A DNA stretch of 64,000 nucleotides from Cyanoderma ruficeps (lineage: Eukaryota; Chordata; Aves; Passeriformes; Timaliidae), in assembly GCA_008694505.1 (NCBI GenBank), contig VZDJ01000219.1, positions 8,473,089 through 8,537,088 of the forward strand. Reading direction: 5' to 3'. Position 1 is the stretch's first letter; each line of letters begins with the position of its first letter. The notes beneath the pieces are model-generated. The model did not search any database and was not told where the DNA came from. It saw nothing but the letters and a program-made list of their open reading frames with translations. Shown piece by piece: positions 1 to 12,963 of this stretch. Position numbers and translations under genes: made by a program.

Positions 1-1271
1 TTAAGAACCATCCACTCAGTACAGCCAGCAGGAAGGTCGAGTCAGTTGTGTACAGTTTAGGAAAGCTTAGCTCCTCATGAGCTCCTTTCCATCCTGGAAT
101 CTGCTGTACCAGAGGTCTGTCCTATAAAAACACTACACAGATGCAGTGGAATTTCCCTGACACACCCAGCTCCATGGCTGTTGTTATCCTTACAACACCC
201 CCTGAATCTCTCACACACCTTCCCCTGCAGACAACTCAAACTAGGTCACTATCCATGGAGTGAGTCATCGTGCCCAGCTGGAGCATCTGATGCAGCTGGC
301 TGTTCAGGAATCTGCTCACCTGAGATTCTCTAAACAGTCAACAAAGATAAAAAGGCATCTCCTGACAGTGATTCAGAAAAAGACACCAACAAAATGTTCT
401 GAGTCCTCTTCCAGAGGAAAGCAGTGACTGTCATCCACATTTCTAGAAAATTATGAGGGCAAAGGAAAAAGTCTGTGACTAAATATTTTAATGCACATCC
501 TTTGATATTGCATGTTGAAGAGCAACATTTTTTGAAATGAGGAAAATCAGTCAAAGAAGCCCAGATGTTTATAATATGACATTTGCAATATCACTTATCC
601 GTAGCATAACTCCAGATTATTTAGGCCTTCTCCAGCAGACTGGAGCTTAGCAGAGAAGACCAATGATTTCATTGAGCTGTGGATGAACTCCCATTGGGAG
701 TACTTCAGGAATCAATCATTGCACAGAAATCCATCAGAAAACACTTCGAATCATAGCAATGGGAAACAAAAATGACAGATGATCCTTTTAGCTCTCTAAT
801 ACTGAAAAATAGAAATCCCATGTTTAAATAAGATTTCTAAAGCATCAGTGTCAAAGGCTTTGTGAGCAACAAAATGCTTTTATAATGCTTGTGTGACCCT
901 AACCCTGAACCCCAGCCCTTATGTATTATGATGTAGATTTCTAGATCTTCACATACCCTTTTCCCATTGAACCATTGACCATGCAAGCAATAAACATGCA
1001 TAGACATGATTCAGGACTGGAAATAATTTTCCATGAAATGTCTTTGATCACATGTTGAAAAAGGTGAGAAGCATGTTGGAAAGTGTCTAAGGAAGGGTTA
1101 CAAAGTGATGTGCTGGAGAAGAAAACTCATCTCTGCCACATGCACCACAGAGATTTTCCTGTGCAGGTACCACTAACTATGTGCCATAGCTATCTGGCTT
1201 GAAACATCAGCCTTGGATTTTCAAAAGCACCAAGTTCCACAATCTGCAGCTGGGCATCAGAGTTGCTCAGT

Positions 1272-1330
1272 GTGTTCTGACTGTTTAAAGCACTCAAAAA
1301 AAGGTGCCTCAAGTGGGCCAGTCAGAACAC
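1272..1330. repeat. 12-bp perfect inverted repeat, 35-nt loop
   Basis: GTGTTCTGACTG at 1272-1283 is the exact reverse complement of CAGTCAGAACAC at 1319-1330. No transposon termini or target duplication were recognised around it. Confidence 0.85.
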
Positions 1331-4300
1331 CAGGGAAGCTCCAGCTCCAAACACTGGTTACTTGGTTCTCTCCTCCATAAGATTTGGAAAAAACACTTGC
1401 TTCTTGTGGAGGGCTATAAAAACAGACGCATTAGTGGCTGTGAAACATCCACCTAGAGCATCAGAGAAAAACCCTGGAGAAAGTTCAGTCATCAGAGCAG
1501 GGATGAAGGGAAACCCTGAAGAGCAAACAGAAAACAAAACCCAAAGTAGCTTCTCCCCGGAGAGCCTTTTTTACTCCATTCATCAAGTACAGTCTGAACT
1601 GCCAAAAGCCAGTCTGGCCTAAGCCTCCAGCGTAACCCAGCCCTGGCAGACACCTGACCCAAAAACCTTCAGCCCAAACCAGGAAGGTTTGGCAAATTCT
1701 TAGCAAAATCAAATCCGAGTTCAATAATAGGAAGCATCATGTAAAGTCAGCAATAGCTGACACTACCCACTCTGCTTACAACTCTGCCATCTCTCCAGAT
1801 AAACCGCCAGCTTCCAGCTGCCCACACGGAGATTCATTGAGGCGCCCGCAGGAAAGAACCGCGCTGCTTTGTTCGGGGGAAAGTGTGAAATTTATCATAT
1901 GCCTTTTATTTTTTGCTTTCCCTTTTCCCCTTACTTCAGACTGACAAGTGCAAATTAAAATTTCACACCCAGCCTCATACAGGGAGCATAAAATTCTGAT
2001 TTGGAGCATTTAGGTAGATTTCTCCAGGATTACACCGATGGCAGCTGCCCAAGTTCCTGCCGCTGGGCCTGTGCTGGCCAACCTGTCCTGCCCTAGGAAT
2101 CCAACCCTCACATTATTAAGGGGTTTGGTCATCATTACTTTTGATTAACTCTGAAACCGTTTTTTAATTCAAAGTCAGGATGTGATGCTGTTCCAACACC
2201 ACACAGCCACAACACTTCTGGAAAAGCATCCCTTACAGAAAATAACTACACCCAGTGTCAAAACAGCACTGCAGGATTAACAGCGGCCTCCACATTTGGA
2301 CATTACTTTGTCCCAGTTTTGAATCCATAAAAAACAACTCCACTCAGTCAGGATGTTTTAATCACTGAGACTTATTTGGGAATACAAATGCATGAATAAG
2401 AGTCATTCCTCCATCCAACACCACCAAACCACAGCAGAACATGAACTCTGCTCAAGGACACACTTTTACTCAGCTGAGGACTCTGCTGCCAAGCTGCCTA
2501 CCCATAGCTATATTTTTCTTGTTTTAAGGGTGTGGAAATCTTTGTTCATTTAAAGGCATCCTTCTGGTTTATTGTCCTTGATCACTAACCTTCTGGGTGA
2601 TAATTATCAGTACAAGCACCAGTGTGGGTACTGGGATAAAGGTGCCTTATCCCAAGCAGAGTTTGTCTTCCCACAAAACTACATTACACAATGACACCAG
2701 TGAGGTTGCATCATTTTAAGTACAGGAGGTTACATTAGTACGATTTCTGTATTTACATAAAGATGAAGAAAAAAAATAATGATCTACAGGAACTAAAAAG
2801 TACATCTTGATTGAAAGATGGCTGAGACAACCTGATAACAGCTTATATGTCTACAAAACACTGGCACATGGAAGGGAAGGAATTTTTTTTAAGAAGAAAG
2901 TGGGGGAGGGTTAGCTACAAAGGATAGATTGTGAAAAAAATATTAAACTTAGACCCAAGAAAACATTTTTAAGCAGTGAGATCATTTAGATTACAATGCA
3001 GGCTCCAAGTGCAAATTGTTGAATTTCTTCCTCTGGAATTCTGCTAAATGAGTTTGAACAATGCACAGGAGGGAGTGGTGGGACGGGGGCTCAGGGTGCA
3101 CCAAAGGACCAAGATCATTTCCGTAGCAGACAGAGGATACTGACAATGCTGTACAAGTGACTGCAGAGATCTGGAATATCTGGCTTCTGAATCTAAATGA
3201 AAGATAAACAACTCACATTCTAACTGCATTTCTATGGTTTTGCTTGCGTTAAGAAATCATCCATCAATGGAAGGCAGAGCAGCACAGGGAGAGACAGATG
3301 TGAGGAGAGCAGGGTGGGTTGTAAGCACTGCAGTGCCTCTCCATAGGGAATCCTGCATTTCTGTGGGTTACACCAAAATTAAGTTCATTTCCTGCCCATT
3401 TGGCCAGAGGGAGTGGATGTGCAGAATAAAAAGTAACAGCCTCTTAAAGACAAGTAGAATTTGAGAATAACGCAGTCAAGAAACAGATTGGAAGTATCAA
3501 ATCAAAACAGGACTTTGATTTTAATACAACAAACCATTATGAAACACTCGAAACAAGGACAAAAATACAGTCAGCACCAACTAATAGCAAGGCAAACGGC
3601 TTACACCAAACAGCCTGACTAAATGCTTCTCCATTTCATGTAGACAAAGGCTAATATGTATGAATTTGTCTAAGCAAGAACTTAGAGCCTTGGTGATAAA
3701 CCATTTGCACCAAATCCTCAACTTTGTTTTTTAATTTTTTTTCCTTCAGCTAATTATACACTACTTGGAAAATTCAAGCTACATTTCAATCCTGCTTTGA
3801 TAAGAAAGGCCATAAAATCAAAACAGGCTCTGATTTTGGCCAAAATTTTTCTGTATTTTTCCAGAAGGGAAAAAAACAAAACCAGAACGAGAAAAAAAAT
3901 GAGATATACCTTTGTGGGTGGCCTCCTGCAAAACTGGCAGAAGAAACCCACTGCTTTCCAGTTTCACTTCTATATTCAGACATGTTTGCATAACTTTTGC
4001 ATTTAGAAAGGATCTTTCATATTTCACGGGAAGATGGTTCTAGTAAGAAAAATTCTGTACCCAATAACAACTTCCTTTTGTCTTCTTCATTCTAAGTTTA
4101 GCAAAGAAGGCTTCATCTCGTTCAACAAAACAATCCAAAACCCACTGAAACTTGATTCTTATCAAGCACAATGCTAACAAAGCCCTTGTGAACAGTACAT
4201 CTCTGGGACCAAGGTTTTGACATCATTTTGTTCATCCAGGTTTTCTCCTGCTTCTGATCTTTATCTTCCCAGAAATTTTGCCCAGGTGGAATTAGAGAGC

Positions 4301-4989
4301 AGTGGCTGTTTGCCTCACATTTCTAAATGTCCAGATGCCTGACCAAGTGACTGGTGTTTTGAACCACTCCCTCAAGGGAAAAGCACTGGCACAAAGTAAC
4401 CAGCTCCAGAAGCCCAGTAAATCTGGTACAGCTGCAAGGTACTGGAACAAGTAACCCACACACATACTCACTAAATTTGGGACATCTTTCAGTATTGTCT
4501 CACATGTTAAGAGCGTGCTCTGAAATCTCCTGAGCACATGCAGCGAGCAGGATGTAACTGGTATGTACTGGGATTACAACAGGTAGGTGGACCTGTGCTG
4601 CAGGACATGCAGCACACCAAGTCCCAGTCCTGCAGATTAAATCCCACACAACTTGGATACAGCAGATTCACTCTGATCAAAGCACACACAGATCCCTTTT
4701 TGGAAAATCCTGACAGACTGATGATCCACAGAGCTTGACAGATTTGTCCAAGTCCTATTAAAAAATCCATCAAAAATCAGGTGACACTGAAACTTTTCAT
4801 GCAACTCAATCATTTAGCCATAAGCATATAGACTTCTTGCAAGATACAGCTAAATCAGCAAAGAACAACACTTCAGATTGGAAGGCAGATTGGAAGATTT
4901 GAGTATCTTGACACTGCCTAATTAAGCTATGCTGCTTTTCACACCAGAACTGCCAGCAGAAGGTAAAACATATTGCAAGCATATAGCTC

Positions 4990-5410
4990 TCTGTAGAACC
5001 AGACACTAAATGGCACTCCTGCCTTGCTTCCTCACTCCCCTCCGTGCCATTCCACCTTTCCTGCCCACCGTGCTGGCAGGGAAGCATTGCACAGGACATG
5101 CACCAGAGCTGCACTTCCCCAGGGATCAGGGGAGTTGTGCATTGTCCTCCTCCAGCCTGCCCAGGAGCCAACGGAGCCCCTTGGCTGGCAGGGACAGGGC
5201 ACCACATGGCCACGCTCTAACCACAAGAGTTTTCTCCTTGCAAAGGGCAAGAGCCTGGAGCAAAGGAAGCACCTGCAGCTGTGGAGTGTCTTTGGACCCC
5301 TCTGCAAAGGGAGAGCAGATCCCAGCTGGATTTCCACAGCAGCATCCTCTTCCAGCTTGAGGTCAGCACTTCCAAGGGAAGGAAATTCACCCCGAGCTCT
5401 TGGCAATGTT
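4990..5410. other. GC-richer intronic patch, content not recognised
   Basis: Base composition rises over about 400 bases and long open frames appear on both strands, as expected when stop codons are depleted by GC content. None of the frames resembles a known protein, and no transposable element was recognised. Confidence 0.4.
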
Positions 5411-6184
5411 TCTGAAACATCCTGTTAAGCACTTTGTGGGTGTTTTTTAAGAGCAAAACATGAAATGAGATGAAGTCCAAGGGTTTACACTGTCATTACA
5501 AGGACTGTGAGGGGGAGAAACAAGAGGAGAGTGGCTAATGAGAATACAGAGGTCAGACCAGGAAGTTCAAAGTCTGTAGGTGCCTTATTGATTCTCAGTT
5601 CAGATCCTGAAACCAATGAAATTATCTTCTTGAGATCCTTTCTATAAAGGCTGAAGTCAGCGATTTCTCCTGGGTATCTGAAGAACTTGAAGTTTGTTTT
5701 TAAAAACTTCAACTATTTACCTTTATTATGAAGGAAGTGAGATAAGTATTTGCACGTGACAATGATTTCTGGAAGAATGTGGAGAGACCAATACTGCAGG
5801 ATGTTTTTGGCATTAGTGCCCAGGAAGTGTGTTTCTATCTGAATTAAGAGGTGTTTTGCTTGGATTTAGTGGATATTTTGGGATTTGGGGAGCAGGGTTT
5901 TGTGTTTCAAGCCAAATTTGCCCATGAATGAGAAATTCTTCTAAATGCTGACACAATATCAAATTCTTCCAACAATTTCACTATAAATTAGAAGAACAAA
6001 AAATGAGTACAGCAAAAGGCCTTATGCAACATGACATCTTGGCATAAAGTGGTCAAAATACTGAGAGGGCATGATGGGTTCCTTGGAAAATGTGAATGAG
6101 AAGCCTGAAAGATACTGGCATATCTGGGAAACATGGGAATCACCAAGACATCACCTGGAGACCTAAATTAGACCAATTGTTGTT

Positions 6185-6216
6185 AAAAAAAAATAAAACA
6201 AACAAACAAAAAAAAC
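6185..6216. repeat. A-rich tract with (CAAA) units
   Basis: An adenine run leads into AAAACAAACAAACAAAAAAA. It resembles a degenerate retroposon tail, but no SINE or LINE body was recognised on its flank, so I call it simple repeat only. Confidence 0.75.
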
Positions 6217-9200
6217 CCTAGCTCACCTGGATGAGACAAAAAGAAAGGAAGTGGAAGGACAACCAGTAACAACAGAGTTGATGAGTCAAAATTTTAGACT
6301 TCTTGCAGCTACACTGTAGAGCTGAAATAATTTTGGTGAATTGAAGAAACATACAGAAGCACAGCTCAATGTGAATTCAATCAATTATTGAAATCAATCA
6401 GTTGAGAAGTTTTCAGAATATTGCAGCAGAGGGATGAAAAAATACTTTTACATGCACAAAAAGCAGTGATTTTTGGAAGGTACTACAGGAAAAGAAGGCA
6501 CTATGTATTTCGTGAAAACTGGATTAAAAACAAAGTATAAATGGAATAATGAGATTGAGCACAGTGAAGGGCATATCCAAAGAGAGAGCTATACAAAGAA
6601 AATTCAGAAAATTATTTAATTGGAAAGTACAATGAGGAATGGAGGTGAAATTGTAACTGACAGAGTTTAACACAAAATTAGACCCCACCTCTGAATGCAT
6701 CTAACAAAGGCTGGAGGAAGGTCCACCTGACAAGGTGAGAGAAGAAAGACAGTGCTCATTAAAACAAAAAGGAGCAGCACTGAAATCCCATGACAAATAA
6801 CCTGGTCACTTATGATCTGGAAGCTTCTTATCTGGTTCATTAATGACAAATTGGCTGAACTGGTTGAAACTAATGATGTGTTTCTTGATATAAGGGAGGG
6901 TATCGACAAAACATAAGTGAGGAGGAAAAAACCCATCTCCTGGTGGCCAAGACCTTAAAGGCAGGAAAAGACCACCTGAATTCTGAGCAAAGGAGATGAA
7001 TGCGTATGAATAGTCCCAAGTCTTTGTCTATGTCCTAAATGGTGGAAGCACATCTGCTGCAGCTGGAAAGCAGCACAAAGCACAAAACCTCTGCAAGATG
7101 TACAGTGGAAAACCAAGGGAAAATAAATATGTTTTCAAAGGGGCTCTAATAATTTTTCATGAACCATGCAAGATGCTGCTTTCTCTCAACAGACATGAAA
7201 GGAATGTTAAAGAGCAAGCACGTGTGCAGTGTAGCTTCATTAGGAATGCCTGGGTCCATTCCATCATGTCCATACTAACACTCAATCATTAGCAACACAC
7301 AGGTCATGTTTTCAATGCTCAGTTCTTAACATAACTTCAAGTTACAAAATCTCAAAGTAGATCATGAAACCAGAAGGTACAAAATTAATCTAAACAGAAG
7401 CAAAGACACTTTGCAGTTCAGGCAAATTCAGACATCCAGTTTCCCACAGCCTTGCACTAGGTCTGCCCCCACTAAGCTCACTGGGAATTCTCCCATTAAA
7501 ATCAGTGTGAACAGGATCAAGGGCATGGCTTGGATGAACCCTATCCACTTGCCAACAGTAATTTATTATTACAAAGGCAGTTCCCAGAAAATGCAGTCGT
7601 ATAAGGTCTGTGAGAATTAGCTATCACATAGCACGCCTTGCCTACGGGATTTTGAAAGAGATACTGTAATTTATTTGGTGGGAGTAAAGTTCCATCTCAC
7701 GTTGCAAAGACTCCAAGTTCTCCTTTAAAAAACTTTAAAAATCTGAAATAATCTTAAGGAGGAAATATGGCCTCCTACCAAAGGGAATTCTTTCTTCCAA
7801 AGACTCTTGGAAATGCCTCCGCCGTCACTTCAGAGACAATCAGGCTTTCCAGCTGTCTGACCCGAGACCCACAAGGTCTGTAAATCCTATCAGTGCAATC
7901 AATCTGATCTGCTGCAAATCTCCAGATACCAGAGACACACCAGTTTCCTTGCAAGGAACGCTCTGCCCTTTGCCAGAGCTTTTCTCCAGGGTTTCAGCAG
8001 CACAAAAGAACATCTAATTCTCTTCAGGACGTCTGGTAAGAGGCTCCCACAAGAAGCAGCAGGCAATCCATCATTATGGACCAGTAAACACCTCCACAGA
8101 GATCTAAGGCTTAACTAATTCCGACCAAGTGCTCTCCCCACCCATATCCCACTACCATCACCAATGACCAGTGGACCAGGAGCACAAAGGGCCACCTCAG
8201 GCTCCCCAAAGTCTGTCAGCACCTTGAATTAAAGGATAATAAGAGTTGCTACAATATTTTTGCAATCATCCCACCTCTATTCCATACCCAGCCACAAATA
8301 CAAACCAGACCCACAGCCAAAAAATGGCAGCAATTAACCCCCTGGAGCTGGAATGTGATATTACCCACCACCGGTGGAGTCTTAAACAAAACTTCCACTT
8401 AACTTTTAAGCTCAGATTTTATTACAAAGCCTGTGTTTTCTCATCTGCATTTGGTTGCTATGCTGTTGCCTGCACATTTTGCAGTAGACTGATAGATTTT
8501 GCCAGTCTTCCAAAAATATTCTGCTTCAGTAATATATGACCCGCAGGTTAATATCTGAAATGCTACAATGGGTTGCCATGGAAATGTCAATACCATCCAT
8601 TTCTTTGCACACATTTAATTGGGATATCCTAGAAAAATACCTGGAAATTTATTAATTATATTCAAGTCATCTTATAGTGACTCAAAATCAGATTCTCCCC
8701 TTTTCTTATATTTTACTGCACTGAAGTTGGGGCAGCATTTTTGGACTTCTTAGGACATTTAATACCCTTAGCTGGAGCCTTTGGGCTGCTTTTTTGTAAC
8801 CATTTCATAGTTTACCAAGTCTCCAGAGGCTCTGCTTAAAGAAAAACAAAGCAAAAAATACTTCAGCTTGCAAGCAGAATATGAAGTTAACATGTATGAT
8901 TTTCAGCCTGCTCTTTAGTCAACACTTTCTTAAGAGGGACTGGGAAAAGGCTATACTGAACTGGCAAAAAGAACAGCCAGCATGTCTGTGAACAAGGACT
9001 CAAACAGAGATTTAATCTATGGCTTTAGACAATATATCATTTTAAGCTCAGTCCCCTGAAAGATCTGACTTCCCAACCTCAAGAAATACTTTTTTTGATG
9101 TATTGAAGAAAAAACCTGCTTTAAAAGCCACATAACAAATAGATACAAGCCCCAAATATCTAGGGTTTGGCATGCCCAGTTTCATTGTGAATAAAATCTA

Positions 9201-9680
9201 AACGAGAGCTCTGTAAAATGAGATCCACACTTCTGCCCTGCTCCACAGGGAAAAAGGCATGCACGACTGCAATGTGTTCATTACTATATATAACAGGGTC
9301 TCTCTAAAAATGGAAAACCCTAGAAAGAAAGAAACCCAGTATGATGAATGAACTCTGAACACTATGATCTAGCAAAGCTCAGTTAGACAAACAGGATTGC
9401 TGCCCACTCAGCAACAACAAAACACAGCTCACAAGAGATAATTGTCAGTGCTTGCTAATTTCACATGTTTTAGTAGTCAGGCAAGGGCAGCTTCTCATGT
9501 GACTATTTAGATACTGTTGCTACCAGTCACACCAGATGCTTTCCCATGAAGTGACCTGAGTTTCCTGGTCTGTGGAAGAACGGTGTTTCCAAAATGTCAT
9601 GACTCCCCGCATCCAAAGACCCATTCAAAAACCTGCATCATTTAAAACCACACCACCCATTTATTCCTAAAATACTTCAC

Positions 9681-9729
9681 AAAAGAAAGAAAGAAAAAAA
9701 AAGATAAGACATAGAAAAGAAAAAAAAAT
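9681..9729. repeat. AAAG/poly-A purine tract
   Basis: A short (AAAG) microsatellite passes into two adenine runs separated by GATAAGACATAGAAAAG. All but a few bases are purines on the plus strand. About 20 bases to the right, a run of eight or more thymines occurs (9751-9758), so the two tracts could pair. Confidence 0.8.
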
Positions 9730-10259
9730 GGTTCCTATTTCTTTAAAAGTTTTTTTTTAAAAGCCCTGCAGCAGCAAGGCAAAATTTCCCTGCTAAGCAT
9801 GCAAGGTGGTTTTTGAAGGAGGTGCAGGGATGGGCGTTTTGGAGGCAGCTGCTTCAGGCACAAAACATTTTTTAGTGTCTCTCACCATTCACAATCTGCA
9901 AACACCTTCAACAACTGCAATATGCCTTCACATGTACCACAGGAAAAAAAATCTCCTTGACAGGCAAACAGACATAGTCACAAAGTGCACAGATACCTGA
10001 CGAGACTACAAGTTTAAAAAATTCCCACAGGTGGCAGTTCATGAAACCCACCATTAGGCTTGTCTTTTCAGGTTACTTTTAGACTGAGCATGTCTTATGT
10101 GCAACTCACTCTTTGGGCAAAAGAATCCTTCCTCAAATGTTCTGTAAATAATCACTCCAATGTTTACAAAGCTGTGATTGTTGAAGCAGTGCTAAAATAT
10201 CAGTGTTACCAGGAAAAAATAACAACCCATGTCTCTGAAAATTGACAGTCTGTAATAAC

Positions 10260-10700
10260 CAAACCCTGCAAAGTGGAGCGGAGCCCAGGGAAATTAATTT
10301 TGATCCAAGGACAACTGTCTGGAGCCCAGCAGTGCTAAAGAAGGTGATCCTGACCACTGTGAGGCTCCTGCAGCAGGAGAGCAGTGAGGGACTGCGGGGC
10401 TGAACCACCAAGGACCGCTGCTCCCAGCTCCTCCCGTGCACCTGCTCCTGCGGGATTTCTGCCATCCTTCCTCACACACCCATCAGGCAGCGCTGCAAAA
10501 GGCTGCTGAGAAACCCTCCCTGAAGGACTGCCCACCTGTGGAACTGTCAGCTCTGAAGTGGAAATAAAACCCATCCTTAGCCCCCTCACCATCCAGATTG
10601 TGATTAATAATTTTTCCCCTTGAAAGCAGCACACGCTGACGGGCAGCCGAGCTGTGCCAGATGGTCCGAGCTCACACACAGAGCTGGAACAAGGAAGCAA
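10260..10700. other. GC-richer intronic patch, content not recognised
   Basis: CpG dinucleotides and GC content rise locally. On the minus strand a good acceptor-like tract (CTCTCCTGCTGCAG, near 10370-10385) is present, but no downstream donor or protein family could be tied to it. It does not encode the next ADAMTS segment as far as I can see. Confidence 0.35.
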
Positions 10701-11999
10701 CTGCTCAAAAACTCAGAGATAAAAGGAAGAGCAAAGATGCATCTCAGGCTTTTAATCAAACAACCTGCTGACAAATGAGATACATGGTATTTAACCCATT
10801 AGCAAGCATTGCAGTTCCATGAGCTGAGCAACAATATCATATAGAAAATTAAGAACCTGTTGGTCTGCAAGAAACTTCCCCTTTTGCACAGGGGTGGGAC
10901 AAGTGGACACCAGAACCAGGCGCCACTCCCTGAGGGTCTCTTTCAAGAAATGCAGCCAGTGGAGCACAGGGTCTCCATGGGCATTGAGGAAAGCAATGCA
11001 GTGATTCAACTGCCTGCCTTGGCTCTGTTGGAACATCCAACAGCTTCCAGCCGGTGGCTGCATCCCTTCCAGCAATGAGGCTCAGATAGCAACAGCTGGC
11101 AAGAGGCTGTGGCCAGTGAGAGAGGGGACTGGTCTGTCATTAGCATGGTGTTACACTGCTTGAAACCAATTACCAGACCATGCTTTTGCTCTTATTACAA
11201 TAGTAAAGTTTCAGTAATGGAGTACCAGGATGTAAGTGTGTGCAGGCAGAGTTGCAGGGATCAAGAAAACACCTCTATATTAACAAATAGTCATTGTTTG
11301 GCTTGAAAATACATGGTCCAAGCCAGTCCTGCTGACAGACCATTTGTAATCCAATATGCAAATATTAAGTAAAACAACTCCCTAGGTTTATATTCAAATG
11401 AGCAAAGACATTTAAATTCAAACTATTACCAGCAAACATGTCGGTGGGACTTTATGATTTACACAGTTTGGGACAAAATGTTTAGAAAAAATAATTACAA
11501 ATCATTTGTAACACCACCATTTAGAAAAAGCAGAGTTTGTACTCATAGTTTGCAGTAACAGTTTCTGTTACTGCTTTACCCCACTTACCCACTGTTTCAA
11601 AACAGTGTTTCTGCTCTATGGAAAAGAACAAATTTTCAGGAAGAAATTCATTCACTACTGTCACCAAACCGCAGATTCAAAGCAACTACAATCAAAAACT
11701 TCGTTGTTTCCCTCCTGGGCTAAGACATTCTTGCCTTTTAGAATTTCAGGAAAGCACAGGGGAAAAGAGCCTTGCACTAGCTGAAAGGAAAGTTAACACT
11801 GCTGTTGTTTGTTCTTCAAATGAAAGTTATTTTTACCTAAAAAGTCCAAGCAGCCCCAAGCACTGCTTAGGGAACTCAAAACACAAAAAAACACCAAGAA
11901 AAATAAGGAAGAGTCACAAAGTGGTCATGGAAAGTTATTACTCAACACAGGCTTTAGCTATAAACCAGACCAGGCACCTCACTCATACCAACCACCGGG

Positions 12000-12780
12000 T
12001 TACCACAGGTGCTCTGCCCACCTCCTGCAGAGTGTAACACATGCTTGGCTAAAGCATAAACATCCATAAGCACACGCTTCCCTGCTCATCCCTGCACTGG
12101 CACACACCAGGGGCAGAATCTGGTCCAGAAAGCTGCATCCTCCTCTCACCCTGTCTACAAAAGGCAGGAGGAAGGCTCTGCGCCCTCCATCCTGCCAGTT
12201 CACCCAGCACAGCAGCGCCTGCCCTGCTCAGCTCCCCCAGCACTGCTGTGTCTCACTGACACACACAGGATCTGTGGCTGCAAGGGAGAGGCAGAACAAG
12301 CAGGAGTCCTGGCTCTGGCTTTAGGGCAGGGGGAAGAACAGGTTTTAAAGGGAACAGTGCATAATGCAGTGATTAAATACATTATATGATGCAGAACTCA
12401 CCACATACAGAGTCAGCTAAAGAAGCAGCCCCTCAGCTCAGGCAGTGGCTTTTGCTTTGAAGGTGCCCAGTGATGACTGACTGCAGCACCAGCTCTGGGG
12501 CACTGAAAGGTTTTCCTTCAAACCAGCATTGAGCTCATGAGCAACACAGGGGTGTAGGGAAGTGTTTGGTGGCAACCATGAAAACCAGTGCAGAGAAAGA
12601 TCAAGCCATTTGTTTCTCGTTCTGCAGCTGGGCTCACACCACCACAAATGCAGAGACCGTTCCAGTGCCCCTTCTGCAAGCACCAAGATAACAGCAGCAC
12701 ACAGCCCTGCTGCTCTGGCTGGCCCACGAGGAGCACATCTCACACAGCTGAGAATAGTCAGAACAGCTGGAATAAAATTT
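12000..12780. other. GC-richer intronic patch, content not recognised
   Basis: About 800 bases with several overlapping frames of 60-100 codons on both strands and no family resemblance. I see no repeat consensus in it. Confidence 0.35.
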
Positions 12781-12936
12781 TAATCCTCAGACCACTCCAC
12801 AAGGCCTCACATGTGGCTCTCCTGTTGAGAGAAATGATAGAAATGTAGATGTTTGAAGGATATCTGCATCTCTTGCAGCTCTGGTCTTGCTCATCACTTT
12901 CACTTGATTATGTCTTTTAGCCTCATCAAACCATTG

Positions 12937-12963
12937 CATCATCATCGTCATCATCATCATCAT
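12937..12963 (+). repeat. (CAT)9 microsatellite with one interruption
   Basis: Nine trinucleotide units of CAT run in a row, the fourth changed to CGT. It sits in the intron 3' of the ADAMTS exon. The low unit number suggests modest polymorphism at most. Confidence 0.9.

Noticed and set aside
895..915. Telomere-like CCCTAACCCTGAACCCC
   Set aside because: Only about two units, too short and imperfect to call an interstitial telomeric repeat.
5010..5428. Overlapping 116-, 134- and 124-codon frames as coding sequence
   Set aside because: Open frames on both strands and in several phases of one GC-richer patch, with no recognisable protein; a composition effect.
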